From: Flavobacterium zhairuonense
GTDB taxonomy: Bacteria; Bacteroidota; Bacteroidia; Flavobacteriales; Flavobacteriaceae
Reading direction: 5' to 3'
Length of the DNA stretch: 64,000 nucleotides
Assembly (NCBI RefSeq): GCF_004352915.1
Contig: NZ_SJSY01000069.1
Span: 174,756 to 238,755, forward strand
Numbering within the stretch: position 1 is the first letter of the stretch; the number at the start of each line of letters is the position of its first letter. This document shows, in pieces, positions 1-7,901 of the stretch. Position numbers and translations under genes: made by a program. The notes beneath the pieces are model-generated. The model did not search any database and was not told where the DNA came from. It was given only the letters and a program-made list of their open reading frames with translations.

Positions 1-3000
1 TTCGACTCTTTAAAAATGAGTTAGAAAACAATCAGCAACTTTTATTGCCTTCAAATATAGATACTCCTATAATTTCAATTAAAAGAAATGTTGGAAGTGC
101 AAAAAAAATTTATTTTGGGAAATACTATGATAATCCACTTACAGAAGAGCTATACAAATATGATAAGTCAAAGTTATTAGCGCCTCCAATAGAGTTTGGA
201 TTAAACAGTGAAAGCAAAAGTGAGTTGAAAAATTATTTTAAATGGTTGGGAGTAGTCGAATTACCGAGAAAGATTAAAATAAGGGCAAGTGAAAATTTTG
301 CAGAGTACACGTTTAAAAAATTTGATTATAAAAATAAAATTGGATGGGATAAACAGTTTAATAATTTTATTCATTTTAATAATTCATTGAGCTGGTATGG
401 CGATGTAATTGTTCAATCGATTGATGACTTTGAAAATATTTTAAGTAAAAATAATTGCGAAACAATTATTGCTTGGCTTTGCGCTGATAATGAAATTTAT
501 AAATTACTCGAATTAGATTCTGAGCCAACGGGTAGTGTGGTAGGAGCAAATTTTGGTAATAACTCATATGATAGAGAAATTAGAGGGAAACAGATTCCCA
601 ATTATATAAAATGGAAATTATTAAATTTTAAATGGCTTAACACAAAAAGTGGGACTTTGAAAGAACCGAATTTATGTACTACATCCGCAACAATAACAGA
701 AGATTTTAGTCCTTTAATAGAAAAGCCGAATGTTAATTATGATGCATTTATTTTAAAATCAAACAAAATAAATCCAGATAAAGTAGACTATTTATTACAT
801 CTTGTTGGTGTAAATAAAACTATTTCATCATTTGAAACGAGGACATTATACTCTATTTTGAGTAAGCTTCCAGAAATTGATAAAGATGGAAAAAAAGCAA
901 AAACACTATATAGAGAATTAGCAGTAAATTTTGAGGATAAAAATCTGGATATTAGTGAAAAAGAGTATACGGATTTTTATAAAGAGGGAAAAGTGTTTTG
1001 CAAGAAACATGGATTGTATAGCTATGAGAATAATGATTCTGTTTTCTATGTTGATAATAAAAGATATGGGGAAAGCATTATAAATCAATTTCATACAATT
1101 GAAATTGAAAGAAGAAGAAGCCAGGAAAAGATTGAGAAAATTTTTGGTGTGAAGCCTTTAAAAGGATTAAAATTGACTTTAGCTTCTAGCCCTGCTCTTC
1201 ATGAAATGAATGGAAAATTTGAGCAAGAAATAGAAATGTTCAAACCTTATGTTTATGTTTTTAGACAAGATTTAGACACGAGTGGTAGAGAAAAAAGCCT
1301 TATTAAAGATGTCCGATTCCAATTAGTAAAAGATTTAAGTGTGTTGCTTGAGAAGGAAAAAGAAAAATCAATATTTAGTTTATCTTTTTACGAATATCTA
1401 TATCTGCCAAAAAATAAAACAATCTATATCAAAACACCGACATATATTGATGATGAAAGAAAATTAAAAGAGGATGTCAGTTTCTGTTCAACGATAGCAG
1501 AAGCATTTTCTGCATTAATCGATGTAGATGCACAAAGGCAACAAATCAGAGAGTTATTTTCAAAATCTGCCACAGGAAGAGATGATATTATTCGTTCTGA
1601 ATTGGATGATGTTAATCTAGAAAAGCTTCTTACAGCTAAAAACAAATTAGGAATTGTAAATCATCCTAAGTTTCAATTTTGGACTGCATTCTTAAAATGT
1701 TTTCCAACAAAGAAAATCCAAAAGGAAAACTTTACAGATGTGGAATTACAAAGTGAATTAAAAAAAATATTTCCTAATCTAAGTAAAATTATTTCAAGTT
1801 CGTTTGAGCAAATTAACTATGAAGATTATAATGAGGAAAGCTCATTAAGAATTATTGTAGAAATACTGAAAGAAGCGGAATTATCTTTAATCGATTTTAA
1901 CAAATATATCTATCCTTCAATTCAGCTCACTGGATTATACGAACTCGATTTAAAGAGAATAAAAGATATTAAGAAAAGAGATTTTAAACAGGCCTTATAT
2001 AGGCAATGTTTGAATTCTGAACGCAAAAAAAGTGAATTTTTAAAGTGTTTAAAGCAATATGATTTTTTAAAAGGAAACTTTCAGAATGATATAGATTACG
2101 ATGTTGAGAAAGATTTGCTCTTTCAATTAAGAGAAGAATTTAGTATGGATACGATAGAAAATTATAATTATAATTTTGAAGAAATCTATTCTAAAAATAA
2201 GAAATTATATGAGATAAAATCTGAAGAACAAAAAATTTCAAAAGAACTAGCAAATTTATTTATAAATGAAAATTTAGACATAGAAAGCCTTTTGTATTTT
2301 GAAACTGAGATTCAAACATTACTAAAGAAATTAAATGATTGGATTCCCAAAACAAATCGAGGACACGTAAATAATGCCAACATGGCGAAAAGAAGGATTA
2401 AGGTAGGGAATTCTGATTTGTTGTATGATGATTTTGAAGATTTGTTTAACCAATTAGAGAATAGAAATGAATTTCAAATTAATCTTTCTAAAATAAAAAT
2501 CGAGAGAGTTGAAGATAAAAATTCCTCTTCAAATAATAATACACAAAGAACTTCAAAAAACTCCTCAAAAAAGACTAGACAACAGATAGAAGAATTAGGT
2601 TTTTTTGGTGAATGGTTGGTTTACAAGCATCTTTTAAATTCTATTAAAAACAAGGACAGCGTAAAGTGGGTTTCTGAATATGCAAAATTAGCGGGAGTAA
2701 ATTCTGATGGTAGAGATGGTCTGGGGTATGATTTAGAATATATTCCAAATGATGGCAAGCATTCACGATATATAGAAGTTAAAGTTGTGGGTTGGGAAAA
2801 TGCTTTTCACATTTCCTCTACTGAAGTGCTTCAAGGAGAAAAATTAAAAAAGCATTATGAAATTTTCTTGGTTAGGAATATTACCGATTCATCTAATGTT
2901 TCAATTGAAGTTATTAGAGGACCATTTGATTATTCAAGACAAAAAAGTTTTAACGATAATGAATTGTTTTCAGTAATAAATGATAATTACATTTTAAAAT

Positions 3001-3023
3001 TTCAAAAAGTAAATGAGTCTTGA
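1..3023 (+). CDS. DUF3883 (NO VEIN C-terminal) domain protein, 5' end outside window
   Basis: The frame (phase starting at base 3) has no stop back to the left edge, so the gene begins outside the window; about 1,006 residues are visible. The C-terminal ~150 residues read as a DUF3883 domain with a PD-(D/E)xK-like core: helix GEWLVYKHL, then GYD (Asp codon at 2730) and IEVK (Glu at 2775, Lys at 2781). A Ser/Asn/Lys-rich linker (about 2515-2580) separates it from a long, mostly helical region I do not recognise. Family members often carry an N-terminal sacsin/HSP90-like ATPase; here that part would lie outside the window, so this is inference. It sits 173 bp before the methyltransferase operon on the same strand and is likely a defence-island component. 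Confidence 0.7.
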   Translation, partial: RLFKNELENNQQLLLPSNIDTPIISIKRNVGSAKKIYFGKYYDNPLTEELYKYDKSKLLAPPIEFGLNSESKSELKNYFKWLGVVELPRKIKIRASENFAEYTFKKFDYKNKIGWDKQFNNFIHFNNSLSWYGDVIVQSIDDFENILSKNNCETIIAWLCADNEIYKLLELDSEPTGSVVGANFGNNSYDREIRGKQIPNYIKWKLLNFKWLNTKSGTLKEPNLCTTSATITEDFSPLIEKPNVNYDAFILKSNKINPDKVDYLLHLVGVNKTISSFETRTLYSILSKLPEIDKDGKKAKTLYRELAVNFEDKNLDISEKEYTDFYKEGKVFCKKHGLYSYENNDSVFYVDNKRYGESIINQFHTIEIERRRSQEKIEKIFGVKPLKGLKLTLASSPALHEMNGKFEQEIEMFKPYVYVFRQDLDTSGREKSLIKDVRFQLVKDLSVLLEKEKEKSIFSLSFYEYLYLPKNKTIYIKTPTYIDDERKLKEDVSFCSTIAEAFSALIDVDAQRQQIRELFSKSATGRDDIIRSELDDVNLEKLLTAKNKLGIVNHPKFQFWTAFLKCFPTKKIQKENFTDVELQSELKKIFPNLSKIISSSFEQINYEDYNEESSLRIIVEILKEAELSLIDFNKYIYPSIQLTGLYELDLKRIKDIKKRDFKQALYRQCLNSERKKSEFLKCLKQYDFLKGNFQNDIDYDVEKDLLFQLREEFSMDTIENYNYNFEEIYSKNKKLYEIKSEEQKISKELANLFINENLDIESLLYFETEIQTLLKKLNDWIPKTNRGHVNNANMAKRRIKVGNSDLLYDDFEDLFNQLENRNEFQINLSKIKIERVEDKNSSSNNNTQRTSKNSSKKTRQQIEELGFFGEWLVYKHLLNSIKNKDSVKWVSEYAKLAGVNSDGRDGLGYDLEYIPNDGKHSRYIEVKVVGWENAFHISSTEVLQGEKLKKHYEIFLVRNITDSSNVSIEVIRGPFDYSRQKSFNDNELFSVINDNYILKFQKVNES

Positions 3024-3150
3024 TTTGAAACTAATATATCAAAAAAATAGTTTGCTAAAGTAAAAATTATTGGAAAATGAAATAGAATTTGCAAAATTAA
3101 TTGAGAGTTTTTAGAAATAAATTAAAATTATTTTCTAGATTAATTATTTT

Positions 3151-3180
3151 TTTGTATGTAGGGAATTTTGTATACTTTTG
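3151..3180 (+). promoter_or_regulatory. Bacteroidota-type promoter of the methyltransferase operon
   Basis: TTTG at 3151-3154 and TACTTTTG at 3173-3180 (fits TAnnTTTG) are separated by 18 bp, close to the usual spacing of Bacteroidota -33/-7 elements. Transcription would start about 3187, ten bases before the ATG at 3197. This promoter overlaps the longer TTG-initiated reading frame (3101) and therefore argues for the ATG start. Confidence 0.6.
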
Positions 3181-3196
3181 TCAAATAACATTTTTT

Positions 3197-4414
3197 ATGC
3201 CAAAAGAATTAACCTACATAGATTTATTTGCTGGATGCGGTGGACTTTCTCTTGGTTTACATCAATCAGGATGGAAAGGGATTTTTGCTGTTGAAAAAAA
3301 TCCCGATGCTTTCAAAACACTAGAATTTAATCTAATTCAAAATAAAAATCATTTCAACTGGCCTAAATGGTTGAAAGTAGGTTCTTATGATATAAATGTA
3401 TTATTAGACCAATATTCAACACAATTAGAGAAACTGAAAGGTAAAGTTACTATGGTAGCTGGTGGACCACCATGTCAAGGCTTTTCGATGGCAGGAAAGC
3501 GAAATGAATATGATTTAAGAAATGATTTAATAAATTCCTATATAAAATTTGTACAAACTGTTGAACCTAAAATTATATTTTTCGAAAATGTAAAAGGATT
3601 CACAATGGAATTCAAAAAAAATGCAGGTAAAGGAGTTGCTTATTCATCTATTGTTACTAAAAAGTTAGATGAAGCAGGCTATTTTGTAAAGGGACAATTG
3701 GTGAATTTTGGTGACTATGGAGTTCCGCAAAAAAGAACTCGTTTTATTTTAGTTGGGATTAAAAAAGACCTAAAAAATGCATCCCAAGAAAAAGTAGAGA
3801 CATTCTTCTCTTTGCTCAAAGAAAATAAATTTAATTTTTTGGAAGGAAAAGGGCTAACAACAGAAACTAATCTTAAAGATGCAATTTCTGATTTGTTCAA
3901 AAAGAATGGATTAAAACCTACTCCAGATTCTTTAAATTTCGAATCAGGAATTTATGGAAAACAAAATAATAATTATCAAAAATTAATGCGTCAAGGAGTA
4001 GAGGGCAAAATACCAAATAGCCATCGTTTTCCAAAGCATTCGCCACATATTTTAAAACGGTTTGAAGATATTCTGTCTGTAACTAAAAACAGAAGAAATT
4101 TAGATTTAAGCAAAGAAGTACGAGAGCGCTTTAATATTAAAAAACATACAGTAATTCCTTTGAATGGATTGGATAAAAGTCCTACAATAACAACACTTCC
4201 TGATGATTATATCCATTACAAAGAACCACGAATTTTGACTGTTAGAGAATATGCAAGAATTCAATCATTTCCTGATTGGTATATTTTTCAGGGTAAGTAT
4301 ACGACAGGTGGAAAAAGAAGAACGCAAGAAGTTCCAAGATACACTCAAATTGGTAATGCAATCCCCCCATTATTCAGTGAGCAAAGTGGACTAATTCTTA
4401 AAGAACTTATATAA
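3197..4414 (+). CDS. DNA (cytosine-5-)-methyltransferase, Dcm family
   Basis: A 405-residue C5 cytosine methyltransferase that transfers methyl from S-adenosylmethionine to cytosine in a specific site. Motifs in order: I (DLFAGCGG, residues 9-16), IV (GGPPCQGFS, catalytic Cys93), VI (FENVKG), VIII (QKRTRFILVG), a long variable target-recognition region, and X (GNAIPP) near the C-terminus. I chose ATG 3197 rather than the in-frame TTG at 3101: the protein then starts seven residues before motif I, as usual in the family, and a good promoter lies inside the longer frame. The stop is 3 nt from the next start, so it is co-transcribed with the kinase-like gene. No cognate endonuclease is in the operon; an Mrr-like one faces it at 7902-9458. 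Target sequence unknown. Confidence 0.93.
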   Translation: MPKELTYIDLFAGCGGLSLGLHQSGWKGIFAVEKNPDAFKTLEFNLIQNKNHFNWPKWLKVGSYDINVLLDQYSTQLEKLKGKVTMVAGGPPCQGFSMAGKRNEYDLRNDLINSYIKFVQTVEPKIIFFENVKGFTMEFKKNAGKGVAYSSIVTKKLDEAGYFVKGQLVNFGDYGVPQKRTRFILVGIKKDLKNASQEKVETFFSLLKENKFNFLEGKGLTTETNLKDAISDLFKKNGLKPTPDSLNFESGIYGKQNNNYQKLMRQGVEGKIPNSHRFPKHSPHILKRFEDILSVTKNRRNLDLSKEVRERFNIKKHTVIPLNGLDKSPTITTLPDDYIHYKEPRILTVREYARIQSFPDWYIFQGKYTTGGKRRTQEVPRYTQIGNAIPPLFSEQSGLILKELI

Positions 4415-4417
4415 GTA

Positions 4418-6958
4418 ATGGCGAAAGTAAATTTCAGAACGAATGTTTTGCTAAAAAGTATTATCGGTAAAGACTTAATTACGGACGATAATATTGCCGT
4501 TTTAGAATTAGTAAAAAACTCTTTTGATGCAGGCTCAAACAAAGTAGAAATTGAGTTTAAAAATTTATTAAATAATACTCAAGCAACTGACACTTTACAG
4601 TTTCAAAATAATACATCTCAACTTATTATTTCGGACAGAGGTAAAGGAATGTCTGAATATGATTTAATTAACAAGTGGCTTAATATTGCTTATTCGGAAA
4701 AAAAAGAGAAAAGAGAAGAATATGGTAGGATTTTGGCTGGTAACAAAGGGGTTGGCAGATTTTCGTGTGATAGGTTAGGGAGATATCTAACAATTTACAC
4801 GAGACAAAAAGGAGGGGAATATACTAAACTTTTTATAGATTGGGAATGGTTCGAAGTTGATGGTGATATCAATTTAAATATTCAAGATATTCCATTAGAA
4901 ACTGTCGAAATTTCAATTGAAAAATTTGAAGAATTAACAGGCTGTAAATCTTTTCAAAGCGGTACTTTGCTTGTAATTAATTCTTTACGAGAGGCCTGGA
5001 GTCATAATAAAATACTTTCGTTAAAAAGGGAACTTGAAAGGTTAATTAACCCAAATCAATCTTTTAAATCGTCCGTATTTGATATTGAAATACATGCTCG
5101 CGAATTTGAAGCTTTTGAAAAAGAATTTGAAGATTTTGAAAAAATAAACGGTAAGGTAATCAATAGAATTTTCGAGAAGCTAAGTTTTAAAGCTACTAGT
5201 ATTCAATCCAAAATCACTCGTAATGGGAAATATATTGTAACGCTTTTAATTGATAGAGGAAATACAATATTTACGCTTGTTGAAAAAAACAAATATCCTT
5301 TGCTTAAAAGCATAAAAATATATGTGTATTATTTAAATCCATATTCGAAAGCCTATTTTACAAAACAAACGGGTATTCGTTCCGTTGATTTTGGTTCCAT
5401 ATTTTTATTTATTAATGGTTTTAGGGTACCTCCGTATGGAGATTATGGTGATGATTGGTTAGGGATGGAACAAAGGAAAAGCCAAGGATATAATAGATTT
5501 TTGGGGACACGTGAAATTGTTGGAAGAATTGAAATTCAAGATGAAGATGAAAAATTTAAGGTTATTTCAAGTCGTACTGGCGTAGTAAATAATGATTATT
5601 TTGTTCAATTAACTAAAAGTGATAGCCCATTTGGCTATTATTACAAGACATTTAAGAGATTAGAAAGATTTGTTGTAGAAGGTATACGTTGGGATACAGT
5701 AGTTAATTCCAAACAGATAGAGGAAGAAATAAATAATCCTGAGTGGGATGAGTCAAGAGAAGCATTCGCAGAAGATTCTTTGAGCAGAAATAAAAGGATT
5801 TTAAAGATAATCAAAAATATTATAGATTGTAAAAATGATGACTTAATACGCTTAAGAATAAATGAAAATTTCGTTTCTGATTTAATTCAAGAACAGACTG
5901 AAAGAGTAAGGATTGAAGTAGAGGAAATGGCTGAAAATCTAAAGTCTAAAAATCTTACACCAAAAGAGATATCAATTATTTTAGATAAAATAAATCTATC
6001 AAGAGAAGAATTAAAAGCGTTATTTAACATTGTTTCGCCTTATACTAATGATTCATCTTTGATTAATGAAGTTGATAACAATCTAGAAAAAAAACATAAT
6101 AATCTATTAGCAGAAAAAGTACAATTAGAGCTCAAATTAAAAGAGGAAGAAATTGCAAGACAAAAAGCTGAGGACGAGAAAAAGGAAGCCGAAAGAAAAC
6201 TTGCAGAAGCTGAAGAAGAGAGAAAATTAGCAGAAGAAGCTTTAGAAGCAGAAAAAAGAAAAGGGGCTTTTCAAGGAGCACTAATTGGAACTGACAAAGA
6301 GCGAATTATTGGATTGCAACACCAAATTTATCATTCTTCTAGCCGAATTTCGAGAAATATTAAGTTGTTATTACAACATATTAAGAGGTCAGAATTAGAT
6401 GAAAAAACAAAAAAGCATATTGGTATAATTTCACTTGAATCATCGAAGATTAATGCGATTGCTAAATTCATCACAAAAGCTAATTTTAATTTGCAAGCAA
6501 GTGAAATCAAAACTGACCTTGTTGGATTTATTAAAGATTATGTTGAAGAAATATACACCTCAGAAGATTCGAAAATAGTAGATTCAGATATAAAAAATAT
6601 AAGTCTAAATATAGAGCAGAATTTAAATCATGTGATTGAGTTTAGACCTTTGGAAATCTCTGCTTTAATTGACAATTTTATACAAAATTCAGAGAAGGCA
6701 AAAGCAAGTCAATTATCATTTAATTTTCATAAAATCAATAACGGGATAGCTATAGAAATTAAAGATAATGGAATTGGAATAGAAGAGAAAAATCTTAAAA
6801 ATGTTTTTGATTTTGGTTATACAACTACCAATGGTTCAGGAATAGGATTGTCTCAAATTAAAGATATTGTCTCCAAAATAAATGGAGAAATTAGTGTGGA
6901 ATCAAAAACGAGTAATGGAACAACCTTTAAAATTTCTTTAAATGAAAATAGATTATAA
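4418..6958 (+). CDS. dual GHKL ATPase: MutL/MORC-like N-terminus plus histidine kinase C-terminus
   Basis: 846 residues with two separate GHKL ATP-binding modules. The N-terminal one has ELVKNSFDA (Glu30, Asn34), SDRGKGM (Asp73) and the lid GNKGVGRFSCDRLG (108-121). The Glu before the Asn resembles the hydrolysing MutL/Hsp90/MORC type rather than a kinase. A strongly charged coiled coil follows (about 563-624), then a DHp-like helix GLQHQIYH (His635 or His639 as possible phosphoacceptor). The C-terminal kinase-type module has QNSEKA (Asn757), DNGIG (783-787) and GSGIGL (806-811). No membrane segment is seen, so it is probably cytosolic. It starts 3 nt after the methyltransferase and overlaps the response regulator by 17 bp. 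GHKL ATPases of the MutL/MORC class are known next to restriction-modification genes; the added kinase half is the odd part. Its phosphotransfer role is inferred. Confidence 0.82.
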   Translation: MAKVNFRTNVLLKSIIGKDLITDDNIAVLELVKNSFDAGSNKVEIEFKNLLNNTQATDTLQFQNNTSQLIISDRGKGMSEYDLINKWLNIAYSEKKEKREEYGRILAGNKGVGRFSCDRLGRYLTIYTRQKGGEYTKLFIDWEWFEVDGDINLNIQDIPLETVEISIEKFEELTGCKSFQSGTLLVINSLREAWSHNKILSLKRELERLINPNQSFKSSVFDIEIHAREFEAFEKEFEDFEKINGKVINRIFEKLSFKATSIQSKITRNGKYIVTLLIDRGNTIFTLVEKNKYPLLKSIKIYVYYLNPYSKAYFTKQTGIRSVDFGSIFLFINGFRVPPYGDYGDDWLGMEQRKSQGYNRFLGTREIVGRIEIQDEDEKFKVISSRTGVVNNDYFVQLTKSDSPFGYYYKTFKRLERFVVEGIRWDTVVNSKQIEEEINNPEWDESREAFAEDSLSRNKRILKIIKNIIDCKNDDLIRLRINENFVSDLIQEQTERVRIEVEEMAENLKSKNLTPKEISIILDKINLSREELKALFNIVSPYTNDSSLINEVDNNLEKKHNNLLAEKVQLELKLKEEEIARQKAEDEKKEAERKLAEAEEERKLAEEALEAEKRKGAFQGALIGTDKERIIGLQHQIYHSSSRISRNIKLLLQHIKRSELDEKTKKHIGIISLESSKINAIAKFITKANFNLQASEIKTDLVGFIKDYVEEIYTSEDSKIVDSDIKNISLNIEQNLNHVIEFRPLEISALIDNFIQNSEKAKASQLSFNFHKINNGIAIEIKDNGIGIEEKNLKNVFDFGYTTTNGSGIGLSQIKDIVSKINGEISVESKTSNGTTFKISLNENRL

Positions 6959-7856
6959 AATTTTATGGCTTGACAATGAAATTTCTGCTTTTATTGATGA
7001 TGATGTAGTGTCAGAAATCGAACAACATTTAGTAGAAGAGGGATTCAACCCAGTAATCGTAACAACTTCTGATGAAGATGATTTTTTGGAGAAGTTAGAT
7101 GATTCATATGATTTAATTTTAACAGATTATCATTTGAATAGAATTAACGGCGATAAAATAGTTGAGGAAATTAGAAATCCAGCTAGGTCTATTTTTACAG
7201 AAATTTTATTTTATACCGCTAAAGCTGATTTAAAAGATACAAACAAAATAAGTAGAATATCTTTTTTAGAAACAAATGGTAGGACTACTTCTCATCAAGA
7301 AACGATAATTCAGGAGGTTAAAAAACTGATAGATTTGACTATAAAAAAATTCCAGCATATTGTAGCAATGCGCGGAATGATAATGCATGAGACAAGTCAG
7401 CTTGATTCGAAAATGTTAGATTTAATATTAAAATCATTATCCCATGAAAAAATCGATTTTAAAGAGCTGGCAGAATCAATATATGACCAATTAATCGAAC
7501 TTTATAAAACTAAAAGTGATTTTGTAAGTGTATGCAAACAAAAGTCTAAATTTAAGGACTTAACTAAAGATACTTTTGTATTTAGCTCAGACTATAAAAT
7601 TCAAACATTAAAGCAGATTATTGATTCATTAGGCGATATTGAGGATTTTTCTGCTCACTATAAGGAAGAAATAATATCTATCAGAAATAAATTTGCACAT
7701 GCTATTCTTCATAAAGATGAAACTGGTCGTGAATATTTTAAATATATGGAGGATGGAATGACTTTTAACGAAGAATTATGCAAGAAAATTAGAAAAGATA
7801 TAGCTAAACATAAGAAAAATATTGATTCTCTGGAAAGTAAACTTCATGGGAATTAA
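6942..7856 (+). CDS. response regulator with HEPN-like C-terminal domain
   Basis: 304 residues. Residues about 5-125 form a receiver: acidic pocket Asp11/Glu13, phosphoacceptor Asp62 in LILTDYHL, and FYTA at the end of strand 4; the usual Lys-Pro after strand 5 is not evident. Residues about 135-290 look all-helical and contain RNKFAH (Arg248-His253), an exact R-x4-H with Asn after the Arg, as in HEPN ribonucleases; a second R-x4-H, RGMIMH, is at 144-149. No DNA-binding helix-turn-helix is visible, so this is not an ordinary transcription factor. It overlaps the upstream kinase-like gene by 17 bp, implying translational coupling and partnership. The HEPN assignment rests on motif and predicted helicity only; a helical MltR/DUF4145-like binding domain is the main alternative. 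Confidence 0.75.
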   Translation: MKIDYKILWLDNEISAFIDDDVVSEIEQHLVEEGFNPVIVTTSDEDDFLEKLDDSYDLILTDYHLNRINGDKIVEEIRNPARSIFTEILFYTAKADLKDTNKISRISFLETNGRTTSHQETIIQEVKKLIDLTIKKFQHIVAMRGMIMHETSQLDSKMLDLILKSLSHEKIDFKELAESIYDQLIELYKTKSDFVSVCKQKSKFKDLTKDTFVFSSDYKIQTLKQIIDSLGDIEDFSAHYKEEIISIRNKFAHAILHKDETGREYFKYMEDGMTFNEELCKKIRKDIAKHKKNIDSLESKLHGN

Positions 7857-7860
7857 TTGG

Positions 7861-7892
7861 AAAACTAGAGCAGTTAAGTTTTCTAGTTTTTT
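7861..7892 (+). terminator. terminator of the methyltransferase operon
   Basis: The inverted repeat AAAACTAGA / TCTAGTTTT, with a loop of about 12 nt, is followed by a T run. It lies 4 bp after the response regulator stop, between two convergent genes. Confidence 0.6.
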
Positions 7893-7901
7893 CATAATTT
7901 C

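Noticed and set aside
3101..3196. Longer N-terminus of the methyltransferase with a hydrophobic stretch
   Set aside because: It overlaps the promoter, and C5 methylases start shortly before motif I; the hydrophobic stretch reflects AT-rich non-coding sequence.
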